Made by a program: the position numbers and the translations under genes | Part shown: positions 35,463-45,536 of the stretch, in pieces | How the letters are laid out: each line of letters opens with the position of its first letter | Position numbering within the stretch: position 1 is the first letter of the stretch | From: Hyphomicrobiales bacterium | GTDB lineage: Bacteria; Pseudomonadota; Alphaproteobacteria; Rhizobiales; Beijerinckiaceae | Assembly: GCA_028290285.1 (NCBI GenBank) | Contig: JAQGKD010000011.1 | Location: forward strand, 1-64,000 | Reading direction: 5' to 3' | DNA length: 64,000 nt | Notes under the pieces: model-generated | The model's database searches: none | What the model was told of the DNA's origin: nothing | The model's input: the letters and a program-made list of their open reading frames with translations, nothing else

Positions 35463-36626
35463 CTAGCGATATTGCGCGAGCTGATGCTTGCCGTATTCCG
35501 CCGACGCACTGTCCCATGAGAGGGAGTGATGCGCGGACGCCGCGAAACAATCGCGGAATTGGCGCTGCATGACATTGTCATTGAAGAGCGCGCGTCCACC
35601 TGCCGAATTGAAGATGCGATGCGCGGCGGCCATAGCCAGTTGCGCGGCGTAACAACAATTGCGCTTGCCCTGGACCTGCTGATCGCGCGTGACCTTTTCG
35701 CCGCGCTCGAGCACCTGCATGGTTTCGCGCAGCGCGCCCATATACATGCGCTCGGCGGCTTCCAGTTCGGATGACGCAAGACCGACTGTCATTTGCGTGC
35801 CGACATCGTCTGCCACCACCTTGCCGCGTGACTTTCGCGAGCCCGTGTATTCGCAGAAGGTCTGCAGCATCGCCTGCGCCGCCCCCAGCGCAACAGCCGC
35901 GTAGCTCGCCGCCGAGACGCCGCCGCGCGGCATGCGGAAGACGGGTGAATTGTAGAGCGCGGCGCCTGGCGTCGTGCCGGCGTCATAGTCCTTCTTGTCG
36001 ATGATGCGGTGCGCGGGCACGAAGGCGTCCTTCACCACGAAGCTCTTGCTCCCGGTCCCTGCGAGGCCAACGACGTTCCAATCCTCGATGACAGTCACAT
36101 CGCTCCTGGGGATCAAGGCCATGCAGCCGCGCCTTTCGCCGTCGTGCTCGATAAAGCCGCCGCAGATCAGCCAGTGCACATGGTCGATGCCGCTCGAGAA
36201 CCCGTGCGTGCCAGACCAGAGAATGCCGCCGTCGACCGGCTTGCCCTTGCCCACGGCCGCGACTGCCACGCCGATGCGCTTCGTAGTGTCGAGGCCCCAG
36301 ACATCGTCCTGCGCCTGTTTTGAAAAGGTCGCGAGCTTCAGGGGATTGTCGGCGAGCACCATGTAGACCCAGGCCTGCGACGCGCAGCCATGGGCGAGGC
36401 GCTGGATGACGTCGCAGAGAACGTCATACCCCATTTCATAGCCGCCATAGGCAATCGGCTGGCAGACCCGCAGAAGGCCCGTCTCGACATAATCCGCCAC
36501 CGTCGCATCGGGGCAGCGCCCCAGGGCTTCCGCTTCGGCCGCGCGGGCGCGCAGCACGGGCACGAGCGCATCGGCGCGGGCCAGCATCGAGTCGATCGCC
36601 GGGTCCATCTTGTTCGTGTCGAGCAT
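35463..36626 (-). CDS. Acyl-CoA dehydrogenase-fold flavin monooxygenase family protein
   Basis: LCDVIQRLAHGCASQAWVYMVLADNPLKLATFSKQAQDDVWG...DWNVVGLAGTGSKSFVVKDAFVPAHRI. Confidence 0.78.
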   Translation of the reverse strand: MLDTNKMDPAIDSMLARADALVPVLRARAAEAEALGRCPDATVADYVETGLLRVCQPIAYGGYEMGYDVLCDVIQRLAHGCASQAWVYMVLADNPLKLATFSKQAQDDVWGLDTTKRIGVAVAAVGKGKPVDGGILWSGTHGFSSGIDHVHWLICGGFIEHDGERRGCMALIPRSDVTVIEDWNVVGLAGTGSKSFVVKDAFVPAHRIIDKKDYDAGTTPGAALYNSPVFRMPRGGVSAASYAAVALGAAQAMLQTFCEYTGSRKSRGKVVADDVGTQMTVGLASSELEAAERMYMGALRETMQVLERGEKVTRDQQVQGKRNCCYAAQLAMAAAHRIFNSAGGRALFNDNVMQRQFRDCFAASAHHSLSWDSASAEYGKHQLAQYR

Positions 36627-36667
36627 GATCGTCAGCCTTGTTCCACTTGTTTGAGAGTCGGCGCGGT

Positions 36668-36747
36668 CGTTGCGAGGAGCGCAAGCGACGCGGCAATCCA
36701 GGAGCTGCGGGATTATACTGGATTGCTTCGCTCCGCTCGCAATGACG
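36668..36747. repeat. REP-like inverted repeat, diverged distal copy
   Basis: cgttgcgaggagcgcaagcgacgcggcaatccag...ctggattgcttcgctccgctcgcaatgacg; arms form an inverted pair. Confidence 0.7.
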
Positions 36748-36769
36748 GCATCGAGTTTCGTGCTTACGC

Positions 36770-37798
36770 TTATTGGGTGAGGAGCTTTTTCAGCCTCGCG
36801 ATGACCGCCGGGGGCGATTTATAGGATTGCACGATGATGTCCTGAATCTGCTCGCCCGTGCGGGGCGTATCGGCGCCCAGATTGGCCCTCTCCTGCTCGG
36901 CGAGGAATTCGGGATCATTGATGCTTTCCCAGAAGGCCTTGCGCAGCGCATCAATCCGCTCCTGGGGGACTCCCGGCGGGAGCAGATACGGACGGCCGGT
37001 CGCGATGGGGCCCACGGCCGCGCGCCAGAGCAGGCGATCTTCCTCGGTCTTCAACAGGTCGAAGACGAAGGGCACGTTGGGCAGGTGCTTCTCCTTCTCC
37101 GCCCCGTATTGCAGGAGCAGCTTGACCTTCTTGTCGGCTATCCATGTCGGACGCGTCGCCATGAGGCTGTTGTAGAAAGCGCTCGGATAGCCGTCGATCT
37201 CCCCGCGCTCCATCGCCAGCAGCGCGTCGTTCTGGCCGGGATAGCCGACGATGAGCTTGAGTTTCAACCCGAGCGTTTCATTGAGGATGCGGGCATAGAA
37301 GCTCGGCGTCGAATTGGCGCCAGACGAGCCCATCTTGAGCTCCGTGACCTTTGCGTCCTCGATCGTGTTCGCCGGCGACGTGTGCCAGATGGTGACGATG
37401 CTCGTCTCGACGCTTGGAGAGCCCAGCCAATTGAACTTTGTCGGATCGTAAGTCGCTTCCTTCGTGCCGAAAAGCGGCTCGAAGGGCGTGTTGTTCTGAA
37501 CCGCGCCGATCACCGTTCCGTCCTTCGCGGCGATCGAATAAAGATGGTTGGTGGCAACAATGCCGCCCGCCCCCGGCATGTTGCGGATGACAATCGTCGG
37601 CTGGCCGGGGATATGGCGCGTCAGATACTTCGAGAGCATGCGGGCCAGCGTGTCATAGCCGCCTCCCGTGCTCGAACTCACGATGAGGCTCACGGTCTTG
37701 CCGCGATAGAAATCATCGACCGACCCGGCGGCGCGCGCTGCGGTCGCGGAAAGCAGCATCGTCAGGCATGCAACTGCGGATCGACCCCATCGTCTCAT
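36770..37798 (-). CDS. Bug/TctC family tripartite tricarboxylate-type substrate-binding protein
   Basis: VDDFYRGKTVSLIVSSSTGGGYDTLARMLSKYLTRHIPGQPTIVIRNMPGAGGIVATNHLY. Confidence 0.87.
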   Translation of the reverse strand: MRRWGRSAVACLTMLLSATAARAAGSVDDFYRGKTVSLIVSSSTGGGYDTLARMLSKYLTRHIPGQPTIVIRNMPGAGGIVATNHLYSIAAKDGTVIGAVQNNTPFEPLFGTKEATYDPTKFNWLGSPSVETSIVTIWHTSPANTIEDAKVTELKMGSSGANSTPSFYARILNETLGLKLKLIVGYPGQNDALLAMERGEIDGYPSAFYNSLMATRPTWIADKKVKLLLQYGAEKEKHLPNVPFVFDLLKTEEDRLLWRAAVGPIATGRPYLLPPGVPQERIDALRKAFWESINDPEFLAEQERANLGADTPRTGEQIQDIIVQSYKSPPAVIARLKKLLTQ

Positions 37799-37976
37799 CT
37801 AAAAACCTCCCAGCGGCTGCTTTGCGAGCCTTTGTTCGCGGAGGGTAGCAGAGGAAGGGCTGATTGCAAGGCTCGCGCCTTGCCGGCGGCGGCGCAATTG
37901 CCAACCTTGGCTCAAGCTCCTAACCTGAACCAAAGCGAACCACGAAGCCGTGCCGGCATCAAAAATGGGGGGGCTC

Positions 37977-38369
37977 ATGAAAGCCGAGGCAGTTCTGCAT
38001 TTCACGATTCCGGTGACGGATCTCGACAGGTCGGAAGCCTTCTACACGGGCATCCTGGGTCTGACGCGCGTGCGCCGGAATGCGCATATGGTGTTCATGC
38101 GCTGCGCCCAGAGCTATTTCGTGCTGACGCTTTCGGAGAATCCGATCAATCCTAACGTCGGCGACAAGCACGACATCCACACGGCCTTCGTTGTTCGCGG
38201 CACCAATTACGACAACATGAAAAATATTCTGGCGGAGAGGGGTATTCGCGTCTTCAAGGAAGAAGACCGCGAGCATGGCACATTCCGTGGCCGCAGCGCG
38301 TATTTCCATGATCCCGACCGCAACGTCATCGAGATCATGGACCTGCAGGGCGAACCCGTTCCCGAGTAG
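37977..38369 (+). CDS. VOC (glyoxalase/bleomycin resistance) family protein
   Basis: MKAEAVLHFTIPVTDLDRSEAFYTGILGLTRVRR...GTFRGRSAYFHDPDRNVIEIMDL. Confidence 0.88.
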   Translation: MKAEAVLHFTIPVTDLDRSEAFYTGILGLTRVRRNAHMVFMRCAQSYFVLTLSENPINPNVGDKHDIHTAFVVRGTNYDNMKNILAERGIRVFKEEDREHGTFRGRSAYFHDPDRNVIEIMDLQGEPVPE

Positions 38370-38374
38370 AGCGC

Positions 38375-38740
38375 TCAGGTCGTCCTGCGAAACAGGGTGT
38401 GGATGGCGGAGGGAGGTCCGGCAATCCGCGCCTGACGCGACACGTCGAGGCTCGTAGACAGAAACCTTTCGAGCACTGTGTTGAACGGGGCGCCCCCAAG
38501 CGGGGCGTCCGCCTCGCGATCGTCGGCCATGCTTCTCCAGGCGTCCTCCGCCGCCGCTAGCATGAACATCTCCACTGCGCGCAGAATTGTCTCCGCGAAA
38601 GACATGCCGCGCGAGGCACCGAAGGCGCTCAGGCGATCGACGAGATCAGGATCGATTTCGGAACGCATGTGAATTCGGAATGCGTCGGGATCTTCGAGTC
38701 CCGTGCGCAGCTCGACAAGGATATCGCTGAAGTCAGGCAT
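38375..38740 (-). CDS. Hypothetical protein coupled to phosphoribosyltransferase gene
   Basis: MPDFSDILVELRTGLEDPDAFRIHMRSEIDPDLVDRLSAFGASRGMSFAETILRAVEMFMLAA; 8-bp overlap with upstream CDS. Confidence 0.6.
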   Translation of the reverse strand: MPDFSDILVELRTGLEDPDAFRIHMRSEIDPDLVDRLSAFGASRGMSFAETILRAVEMFMLAAAEDAWRSMADDREADAPLGGAPFNTVLERFLSTSLDVSRQARIAGPPSAIHTLFRRTT

Positions 38741-39389
38741 TGCCCTGCCCCCTTTGCGCGAACTCTTCGAGAAGCTCGACGACGGTATCGTCCGTGACCT
38801 GAACAAAATTCCGGTAGAAGGATCCGACACCGGGGAAATAATCCGCGACTTCGAGGCACAGGACCCAGTCCACCTCCCGTTCGAGGAGGCGCAAAGTCTC
38901 CGGTGTCGCCACGGGAATTGCGAGGCCTATCGATGCGGGACGCATCAATCGCAGAGCCTTGACAGCCGCGCGTGCCGTCGCTCCCGTGGCCAGCCCGTCG
39001 TCGATCAGCAGTGCTGTCTTCCCGGTCGCGGGAATCGGCGGCGCATGGGCGAAGTAAAGCTTCCTGCGCCGCTCGATTTCAGCCCATTGCAGCTGCGCGA
39101 TCTTGTCGAACTCGGCATCGGTGATTCCGCATTCGTGGATGATGTCCTCGTTGCGAATGATCGCCTGTTCGGGACCATCGACAATCGCGCCCATCGCCAG
39201 TTCCGGCTGGTAGGGGACGCCGATCTTGCGCACGAGGATGACCGAGAGAGGGCACTTGAATCTGCGGGCGATCTCCGCGCCGACGGGCACGCCGCCACGT
39301 GGAAGCGCGTAGACGACGGGGTCCTGCAAATGCCGGGATGCGAGTGCGTCTGCGAGCCTGCGCCCTGCGTCGATCCGGTCCTTGAACAC
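38733..39389 (-). CDS. Phosphoribosyltransferase family protein
   Basis: GTG start with AGGAGG RBS (VFKDRIDAGRRLADAL); YALPRGGVPVGAEIARRF, ALLIDDGLATGATARAAVKAL. Confidence 0.85.
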   Translation of the reverse strand: MFKDRIDAGRRLADALASRHLQDPVVYALPRGGVPVGAEIARRFKCPLSVILVRKIGVPYQPELAMGAIVDGPEQAIIRNEDIIHECGITDAEFDKIAQLQWAEIERRRKLYFAHAPPIPATGKTALLIDDGLATGATARAAVKALRLMRPASIGLAIPVATPETLRLLEREVDWVLCLEVADYFPGVGSFYRNFVQVTDDTVVELLEEFAQRGQGNA

Positions 39390-39538
39390 GGCAACCTCCT
39401 GGCTTTCGCTGCGGCGAGGTAGTGGGCTCCGGCTTCTCCTGTCGTTCGGGAAATCTAGGGCAGATCGCACGCCCCTCCATTGCGCTGGGTCAATCGAAGG
39501 GGCGCTGGGCGCGTATCAGAATTGCCTAAGCTCGTGGC

Positions 39539-41236
39539 TCAATGCGTATCGAAAATCGTCTGGTAGGCCTGTATCGCCTTCGTCGTCGCCGCTTTCTCAT
39601 CCGGAGTTGGATTTGCGGGATCGCTTGCCGTTGGCAGGCTGCCGAATTTCATCAGGCAGGCCATGAGCAGGAGCCGCGCCTTGGTGGCGGTCAGGTTCGA
39701 ACCGGCAATGAGGCAGGGATGCAAATCCGCGAATCCCTCCGGGGCGCCGCGTCCGACCCTGGCCACCGGCAAGCCTGCGAACACTGCCTGGATCATCAGC
39801 TTGAGCCGCGCCTGCGAGGTCATGTTGCCATATGGCACGAGGCCTTCGATGATGAAGCCAGTGAGGCGGCCCATGGACAGCTTGTGGTCGATGGACGCCT
39901 TCAGATCGGCCTCGAGGGCGGGGTCCTCGCCCCAGTCGAGCCCGCAGTAACCGCCATCCTTGACGATGGAGACGACGGGAATCGCCGTCTCGAGCAATTG
40001 GCCCGAGGCATCCTTGATGGGCACGCTCACGCGCTCGAGACCCTGCGCACCGGCGCGTACCGCCTGCGCCTCGCGCGGCAGGACGGTGACCCGCAGTTCC
40101 GAAAGATGCGTGTGTTTGTAGGCAGGCAGATAGGTGACTGCGACGCGCCCAGCGTGGCTGATCTGGCCCAGGATGCCACCGTGGCCGCCCGTCGCGACAT
40201 AGCCGCCGGGACGCGCGTCGGCCTTGGCCACCTCGCGCGCGGCAAAAAACTGCTGCTCCTGCACGAGCAGCGTGCCGAGGCGATTGCAACCCTGCGCGTC
40301 CGCCCAGACCCGCGAGCCTATGTAGCGCAGGGAGTCCACGATGTTTTGCGGGCCGTCATTGCTCAATTGCCCCTGCGGGCGCTGCGCGGCATTGCATGCG
40401 ATGGGCAGGGTCGTGTCGATGAGGAGGTTGAACCAATAGCTCGTCTCCTCGATGTTGGGGCTCCCCTGTGTCCAGATGGCCCCATCATAGTCACCGCTCT
40501 GCATGATGGCCTGCACGTCGTTCGTGACCTTGGCGAGCGCAGGACGCGGCGGCGGCGATCCCAGATGGTAGGGCTTGTAGGGGAAAAAGTTCCTGCCCGA
40601 TGTTTCCGGCTCGATGGCTCCCGAGCCCTGGTCCGTGCGCTTGGCGGCAGCCAGTCCGTTCATGTAGCCGGAGGGTGGCAGGACGCGGTAGAAATCGACG
40701 TCGGCCATGCCCGAGATCATGCCGGCGAGACCATCGGCCCCGATGCCAAGGCGGTCGATTTCCTCGAAGCTGCGCGAACCATCGGGAAAAAACCCCTGAC
40801 GCGCCTTGGGGCGAGCGGCGCCCGGCGTGGCGCATTCGTCTTCCCACGCCTGCCCGTCGGCCTGACGGGCCATATAGGGTAAGGGATAGAGCCCGTCCTC
40901 GGGGCGGATCTCGATCTCGAAGACGGGCCTGTCGTTCTCGGCCCGGCGGGAAGGTGAAAACACACCATCTTCGCCCATGTAGCCATCGGGTGGGCCGTAG
41001 AGTTCGGCGGCGTCGCTCTCCAGCGGATGCGCGGAGAATTGCTCGACATAGACCTTCGCGGGCGCGGCGAGTCGCTGGGCCCTCAGTGCGTCGAACTTCG
41101 CCGGTTCGCCGTGCACACCGGCGCGCGGCGGCAGGCCATGCAACGCGCGCGCCTTGTTGGAGGTGACGAGGGGCGGCGTGTTCTGGATGGTCGCCGTCGG
41201 GCCGGCGAGATGGGCTATCCGCAATCTGGTGGACAC
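39539..41236 (-). CDS. Asparaginase/glutaminase-like domain protein (565 aa)
   Basis: AIWTQGSPNIEETSYWFNLLIDTTLPIACNAAQRPQGQLSNDGPQNIVDSLRYI aligns with asparaginase HGTDTMEETAYFL...DGPMN core. Confidence 0.7.
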   Translation of the reverse strand: MSTRLRIAHLAGPTATIQNTPPLVTSNKARALHGLPPRAGVHGEPAKFDALRAQRLAAPAKVYVEQFSAHPLESDAAELYGPPDGYMGEDGVFSPSRRAENDRPVFEIEIRPEDGLYPLPYMARQADGQAWEDECATPGAARPKARQGFFPDGSRSFEEIDRLGIGADGLAGMISGMADVDFYRVLPPSGYMNGLAAAKRTDQGSGAIEPETSGRNFFPYKPYHLGSPPPRPALAKVTNDVQAIMQSGDYDGAIWTQGSPNIEETSYWFNLLIDTTLPIACNAAQRPQGQLSNDGPQNIVDSLRYIGSRVWADAQGCNRLGTLLVQEQQFFAAREVAKADARPGGYVATGGHGGILGQISHAGRVAVTYLPAYKHTHLSELRVTVLPREAQAVRAGAQGLERVSVPIKDASGQLLETAIPVVSIVKDGGYCGLDWGEDPALEADLKASIDHKLSMGRLTGFIIEGLVPYGNMTSQARLKLMIQAVFAGLPVARVGRGAPEGFADLHPCLIAGSNLTATKARLLLMACLMKFGSLPTASDPANPTPDEKAATTKAIQAYQTIFDTH

Positions 41237-41267
41237 TTGCGTCTCCTTGACAAGGCGCTTGGGAAAG

Positions 41268-41966
41268 TCAGGCAGCGGCCCTGCTCTGGCCGCGTGCGAG
41301 CGATGCTAGGGTCTCGTCCACCGTCTGCACGTCGCCAAAGATGGCATAGAACGCAGCCAGCGCCGCATTGTGCTCGGCGTCCGTGTATGTGGCGAGTGCG
41401 TCCGCGACCATGACCACCTTGTAGTTCAGCATCATGGCGTCGCGTGCCGAACTTTCGCAGCAGACGTTGGTGGCCGTGCCGGCGATGAGCACGGTGTCGA
41501 TGCCGCGCGCCTTCAGGTGCTCGTCGATCGCAGAAGAGCCCTGCACGAAGGCGCTGAAGCGCTTCTTGACGATCTGGGCGTCTTCCGCGCGCACATCGAG
41601 TTCGGGCCAGAGTTCGTGGCCCTCGTGGCCCTCGGCCAGCGTTTCGTAGCGCTGCTGCATCTTCGCGGGCGTGAAGAGGTGCTCGTGGAAGGTCGACCAG
41701 GATTCGCGGGTGTCGTTGGTGCTGTTCTTGATCCAGACGACATGACCGCCCGCCGCACGCACGCCTGCGGCCAGCGCGTTGACGGCCGGGACGATGGAGC
41801 GGGCCATGGGCACTTCACCGAGGAAGCCCGGCTTCATGAAGTAATTCTGCATGTCCACGACGACGAGCGCGGTCCGCTCCGGCACGATCACGTCGAAGGG
41901 GTGGGCGCGGCCAGCGCGCTGGGTCACCCGCGCAACAATCTCGTCGGATAGCTGAAAGGCGTGCAT
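41268..41966 (-). CDS. Isochorismatase family cysteine hydrolase
   Basis: PERTALVVVDMQNYFMKPG...IVKKRFSAFVQGSSAIDEHLKARGIDTVLIAGTATNVCCESSARDAMMLNYKVVMVADA. Confidence 0.9.
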   Translation of the reverse strand: MHAFQLSDEIVARVTQRAGRAHPFDVIVPERTALVVVDMQNYFMKPGFLGEVPMARSIVPAVNALAAGVRAAGGHVVWIKNSTNDTRESWSTFHEHLFTPAKMQQRYETLAEGHEGHELWPELDVRAEDAQIVKKRFSAFVQGSSAIDEHLKARGIDTVLIAGTATNVCCESSARDAMMLNYKVVMVADALATYTDAEHNAALAAFYAIFGDVQTVDETLASLARGQSRAAA

Positions 41967-42202
41967 TTCGTGCTCCCTAGATGGAATGGCTCGGCATGCA
42001 CGTACAATTCTCATGCCGAGCGACGCCCGCTGGCTAACTCAACTTTCGTTTAGGAGCCGACTGGCCACGGCCTGTGCAGATTGATGCAATCCTGCGCTGG
42101 ACCTGGAAGCGCACGAACCCGTGAGGGCACGTCTGCCTGCCGCGTCCCTCATGGCACGCCGGTTGCTTGGCACTCATGGAAATGCAGACGGAGTGTGATG
42201 TG

Positions 42203-43213
42203 ATGAAGAACTGGATCGGCGCGCTTGCTCTTGCCGCCTTCGCTGTCTCGGCACCCTTCGGCGCGAAGGCGGAGGACAAGATCAAGCTGAAGATGGCCGA
42301 GGTCGTCCGCTCGCAATTCTACATCCCCATGTATGTAGCGCTGGCCAAGGGCTTCGTCGCCGACGAGGGCCTCGAGGTCGAGATGGTCACGACCAATGCC
42401 GGGGATCGCACCGGAGCCCTGGTCCTCTCCGGACAGGCGGACTTCGGGCTCGCGGGTCCGGAAGTGCCGATCTATATCTACAATGGCGAATCCGACGACA
42501 AGCCGGTCATTTTCTGTGCACTGACCGCGACGGACGGATTGTTTTTCGTGTCGCGCAAGAAGATCCACAAATTCGACTGGTCGATGGTCAACGGCAAGAA
42601 AGTGCTGGGCTGGCGTCCCGGCAGCACGCCTGAACTCTATCTCGAATATGTACTGAAGAAGCACGGCGTGGACGAAGCGACCGTCAAGAGCATCGTCACC
42701 AACGTCGCTCCCCCGGCGCGCGACGGCGCGTGGCTTTCGGGCATGGGCGACTTCGGCATCTTCAACGAGCCCAACCTCACCAAGCTCGAAAAGGAAGGGG
42801 TCGCGAATTTCGTCGCCTCGGTCGGCAAGGAAGTCGGCCGCGCCGATTACACGGTGTTCTTCGCCAAGAAGAGCTGGCTTGCGAAGAACGGCGCCGCTGC
42901 GCAGAAATGGACCAACGCCATCGCCCGCGCGCAGGCCTGGGTGAAGACCGCCGACACGAAAGACATTGCCGAGGCCATCTCGCCCTACTTTCCGGCCCTG
43001 CCGATGGACGACAACATCGCCGTCGTGAACCGCTATCGCAATATCGGCGTCGGCATCTGGGCCGAGAGTACGGTCATGGACAAGGCTGGCCTCGCGAAGG
43101 CGCAGGAAATCATGGTCGTTGGCGGCGTTCTGCCGGCGGACAAGATCGTGGCCTACGAAAAGCTCGTCACGACCGACTATGCGCTGAAGGCGCAGGCCAA
43201 GCTCACGCAGTGA
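42203..43213 (+). CDS. ABC transporter substrate-binding protein (NMT1/THI5-like)
   Basis: Signal peptide MKNWIGALALAAFAVSAPFGAKA; IPMYVALAKGFVADEGLEVEMVTTNAGDRTGALVLSGQADFGLAGPE. Confidence 0.87.
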   Translation: MKNWIGALALAAFAVSAPFGAKAEDKIKLKMAEVVRSQFYIPMYVALAKGFVADEGLEVEMVTTNAGDRTGALVLSGQADFGLAGPEVPIYIYNGESDDKPVIFCALTATDGLFFVSRKKIHKFDWSMVNGKKVLGWRPGSTPELYLEYVLKKHGVDEATVKSIVTNVAPPARDGAWLSGMGDFGIFNEPNLTKLEKEGVANFVASVGKEVGRADYTVFFAKKSWLAKNGAAAQKWTNAIARAQAWVKTADTKDIAEAISPYFPALPMDDNIAVVNRYRNIGVGIWAESTVMDKAGLAKAQEIMVVGGVLPADKIVAYEKLVTTDYALKAQAKLTQ

Positions 43214-43223
43214 GGAGAAACGC

Positions 43224-44021
43224 ATGGCACCCGCCTTGTCCCAGCCCGCCGTTTCCATCGAGAATGTCTCGCTGAACTACTACACGCCGCAGCGCGAGAC
43301 GCTCGCCCTGTCGAATGTGTCGTTCAAGATCGAGGAAGGCGAATTCGTCGCCATCGTCGGCTCGTCGGGTTGCGGCAAGAGTACACTTTTGTCTCTGGTT
43401 TCCGGCCTGATCCGCCCCTCGCAGGGCTGCATCAGCGTCGGCGGCAAGGCGGTCACCGCCCCCTCGCCTCGCGTCGGTTACATGTTCCAGAAGGACACGC
43501 TGCTCGAATGGCGCACGGTGCTGGAAAACGCTCTGATCGGCGCAGAGCTTCTGGACCTCGACATGAAGAAAGCCCGCGTTCGAGCGCAGGATCTGCTGAC
43601 TCGCTACGGGCTGGGTGAATTCCTGCACGCCTATCCCGGCCAGCTTTCGGGCGGCATGCGCCAGCGCGCGGCGCTTGCACGTACGCTCTGCCCCAACCCC
43701 GACCTGCTGCTGCTCGACGAACCCTTTTCGGCGCTCGACTATCAGATCCGCCTCGCGCTGTCGGAGGAGATCGCCGCGATCCTGTCCCACGAGGGCAAGA
43801 CCGTCATTCTCGTTACGCACGATATCGGCGAGGCCATCAGCATGGCCAGCCGCGTCGTCGTCATGAGCCGCCGTCCCGGCCGCATAAAGTCGGAGCATCG
43901 CATCGCCTTCCCGAGCTATGGCGAAACACGCCCGACGCCGCTGGAAGCGCGGAAATGCCCGGAATTCGCCAGCTATTTTCAAGCCATCTGGGACGAACTC
44001 GACATGCACCAGGTGCAATGA
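43224..44021 (+). CDS. ABC transporter ATP-binding protein (SsuB/TauB-like)
   Basis: VAIVGSSGCGKSTLLSLVSGLI, LSGGMRQRAALARTLCPNPDLLLLDEPFSALD. Confidence 0.92.
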   Translation: MAPALSQPAVSIENVSLNYYTPQRETLALSNVSFKIEEGEFVAIVGSSGCGKSTLLSLVSGLIRPSQGCISVGGKAVTAPSPRVGYMFQKDTLLEWRTVLENALIGAELLDLDMKKARVRAQDLLTRYGLGEFLHAYPGQLSGGMRQRAALARTLCPNPDLLLLDEPFSALDYQIRLALSEEIAAILSHEGKTVILVTHDIGEAISMASRVVVMSRRPGRIKSEHRIAFPSYGETRPTPLEARKCPEFASYFQAIWDELDMHQVQ

Positions 44022-44031
44022 GGAGCTTACC

Positions 44032-44898
44032 ATGACGATGGATGCCGTCGGATCAGAAACCCATGTTTCGCAGCGCTCCACAGCCCCCGTTCGTAGCAGC
44101 GGCTACATGGCCTATCGCCGCAAGCTGCGGAACGACACGCTTTTCGTGAAGCTGACGCAGGCGGGCCTCGTCGGCCTGTTGCTGCTGGTGTGGGAAGTCG
44201 CGCCGCGCCTGGGCTGGATCAACCCCATGCTCACGAGCTATCCCTCCGCAATCTTCCGTACGCTCGTGTCCATGAGCGCGGATGGCACGCTCGTCATGCA
44301 TACCTGGACCACCGTGCGCGAGATCTTCGTCGGCTTCATCGGCGGCATGGTGCTGGGGACGCTTATTGCCATCGCGCTCTGGGCCTCGCCCATGCTCTAC
44401 CGCGTCGCCGATCCTTTCATCGTCGTGCTCAACGCATTGCCGAAGATTGCGCTCGTGCCGATCTTCTACATCTGGCTCGGCGACATGGCGTCCATCTATG
44501 CGATGGCCATCGCCGTCAGCATCTTCGTCACCGTGCTCATGCTCTATTCCGGCTTCCAGGCGGTCGATCCCGACAAGATCCGGCTCGTACGCCTGTTCGG
44601 CGCGTCAAAGTTTCGCGTGCTGACGAAGATCGTGCTGCCGGGCAGCGTGCCGACGATGATCTCCACGCTGAAGGTCAATGTCGGTCTCGCACTGGTTGGC
44701 GTCATCGTCGGCGAATTCATGGCCGCCAAGGCGGGGCTTGGATATCTCATCACTTACGGCAGCCAGATCTTCCAGATCAATCTGGTGATGACCGCCGTGC
44801 TCGTGCTCGCGCTGATTTCCTCCATCCTCTTCATGGGGATCCAGGCTCTCCTGACGACCGTGCTCAAGCGCTACGACACCACGGCGGTGGGCAACTGA
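44032..44898 (+). CDS. ABC transporter permease (SsuC/TauC-like)
   Basis: ATG 44032; IWLGDMASIYAMAIAVSIFVTVLMLYSGFQAVDPDKIRLVRLFGASKFRVLTKIVLPGSVPTM. Confidence 0.9.
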   Translation: MTMDAVGSETHVSQRSTAPVRSSGYMAYRRKLRNDTLFVKLTQAGLVGLLLLVWEVAPRLGWINPMLTSYPSAIFRTLVSMSADGTLVMHTWTTVREIFVGFIGGMVLGTLIAIALWASPMLYRVADPFIVVLNALPKIALVPIFYIWLGDMASIYAMAIAVSIFVTVLMLYSGFQAVDPDKIRLVRLFGASKFRVLTKIVLPGSVPTMISTLKVNVGLALVGVIVGEFMAAKAGLGYLITYGSQIFQINLVMTAVLVLALISSILFMGIQALLTTVLKRYDTTAVGN

Positions 44899-44907
44899 GG
44901 TGGCGGC

Positions 44908-45450
44908 TCAAGGGCTCGCGGCGGGAGCTGCCGCGGGCGTTTCAGGTGGAGCAGTCCAAGCCTTGTAATCGGCTTCCGAGACGCCCGGAAGCTTCTTCAG
45001 GAAAGCCACGATATCCCACAGGGGCTGATCCTGCGCCCCGGCCAGCGCGAAGCTCGGCATGCCCGTCATGTTGATGCCGTTCTTGACGACCCAGAAAATC
45101 TGAGCCGGCGTGAGATCGTTCACGACGTCCTTGAGGTCCGGCGGATCGGGGCGCAGGCCCTCCGAGAACTTGCCCCAGGGAACGCCGGGTCCGCCATGGC
45201 AATTGGTGCAGCCGCGCGACGCAAACTCACGCGCACCCGCCTGCACACGGGCTGGTTCGTCGAATTTGTCGGGCGGCGACATCGTGGCGTGACGCGCGAT
45301 GGAGGCGGTGCGAACCTGAACCATCGCCCATTTCACGATGCCGGGGTCCTCCGACGTGCCGGCCACGCTGTAGAAGCCAGTGAAAAAGTAAATCGCGGCT
45401 CCCACCGCGACGACCAGTGCAAGCGCACCGATGGCTGCAAGAAATCGCAT
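44908..45450 (-). CDS. Membrane-anchored/periplasmic c-type cytochrome
   Basis: N-term TM; AREFASRGCTNCHGGPGVPW (CxxCH), MTGMPSFA distal Met. Confidence 0.88.
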   Translation of the reverse strand: MRFLAAIGALALVVAVGAAIYFFTGFYSVAGTSEDPGIVKWAMVQVRTASIARHATMSPPDKFDEPARVQAGAREFASRGCTNCHGGPGVPWGKFSEGLRPDPPDLKDVVNDLTPAQIFWVVKNGINMTGMPSFALAGAQDQPLWDIVAFLKKLPGVSEADYKAWTAPPETPAAAPAASP

Positions 45451-45536
45451 TGATGACTCCCGTCTTCTTCCCAGCCCGGCTTGCCACACCAGCCTAACGC
45501 GGCGCATGGAGGCTCTCTCCAGGCGCCGTGTGCACC

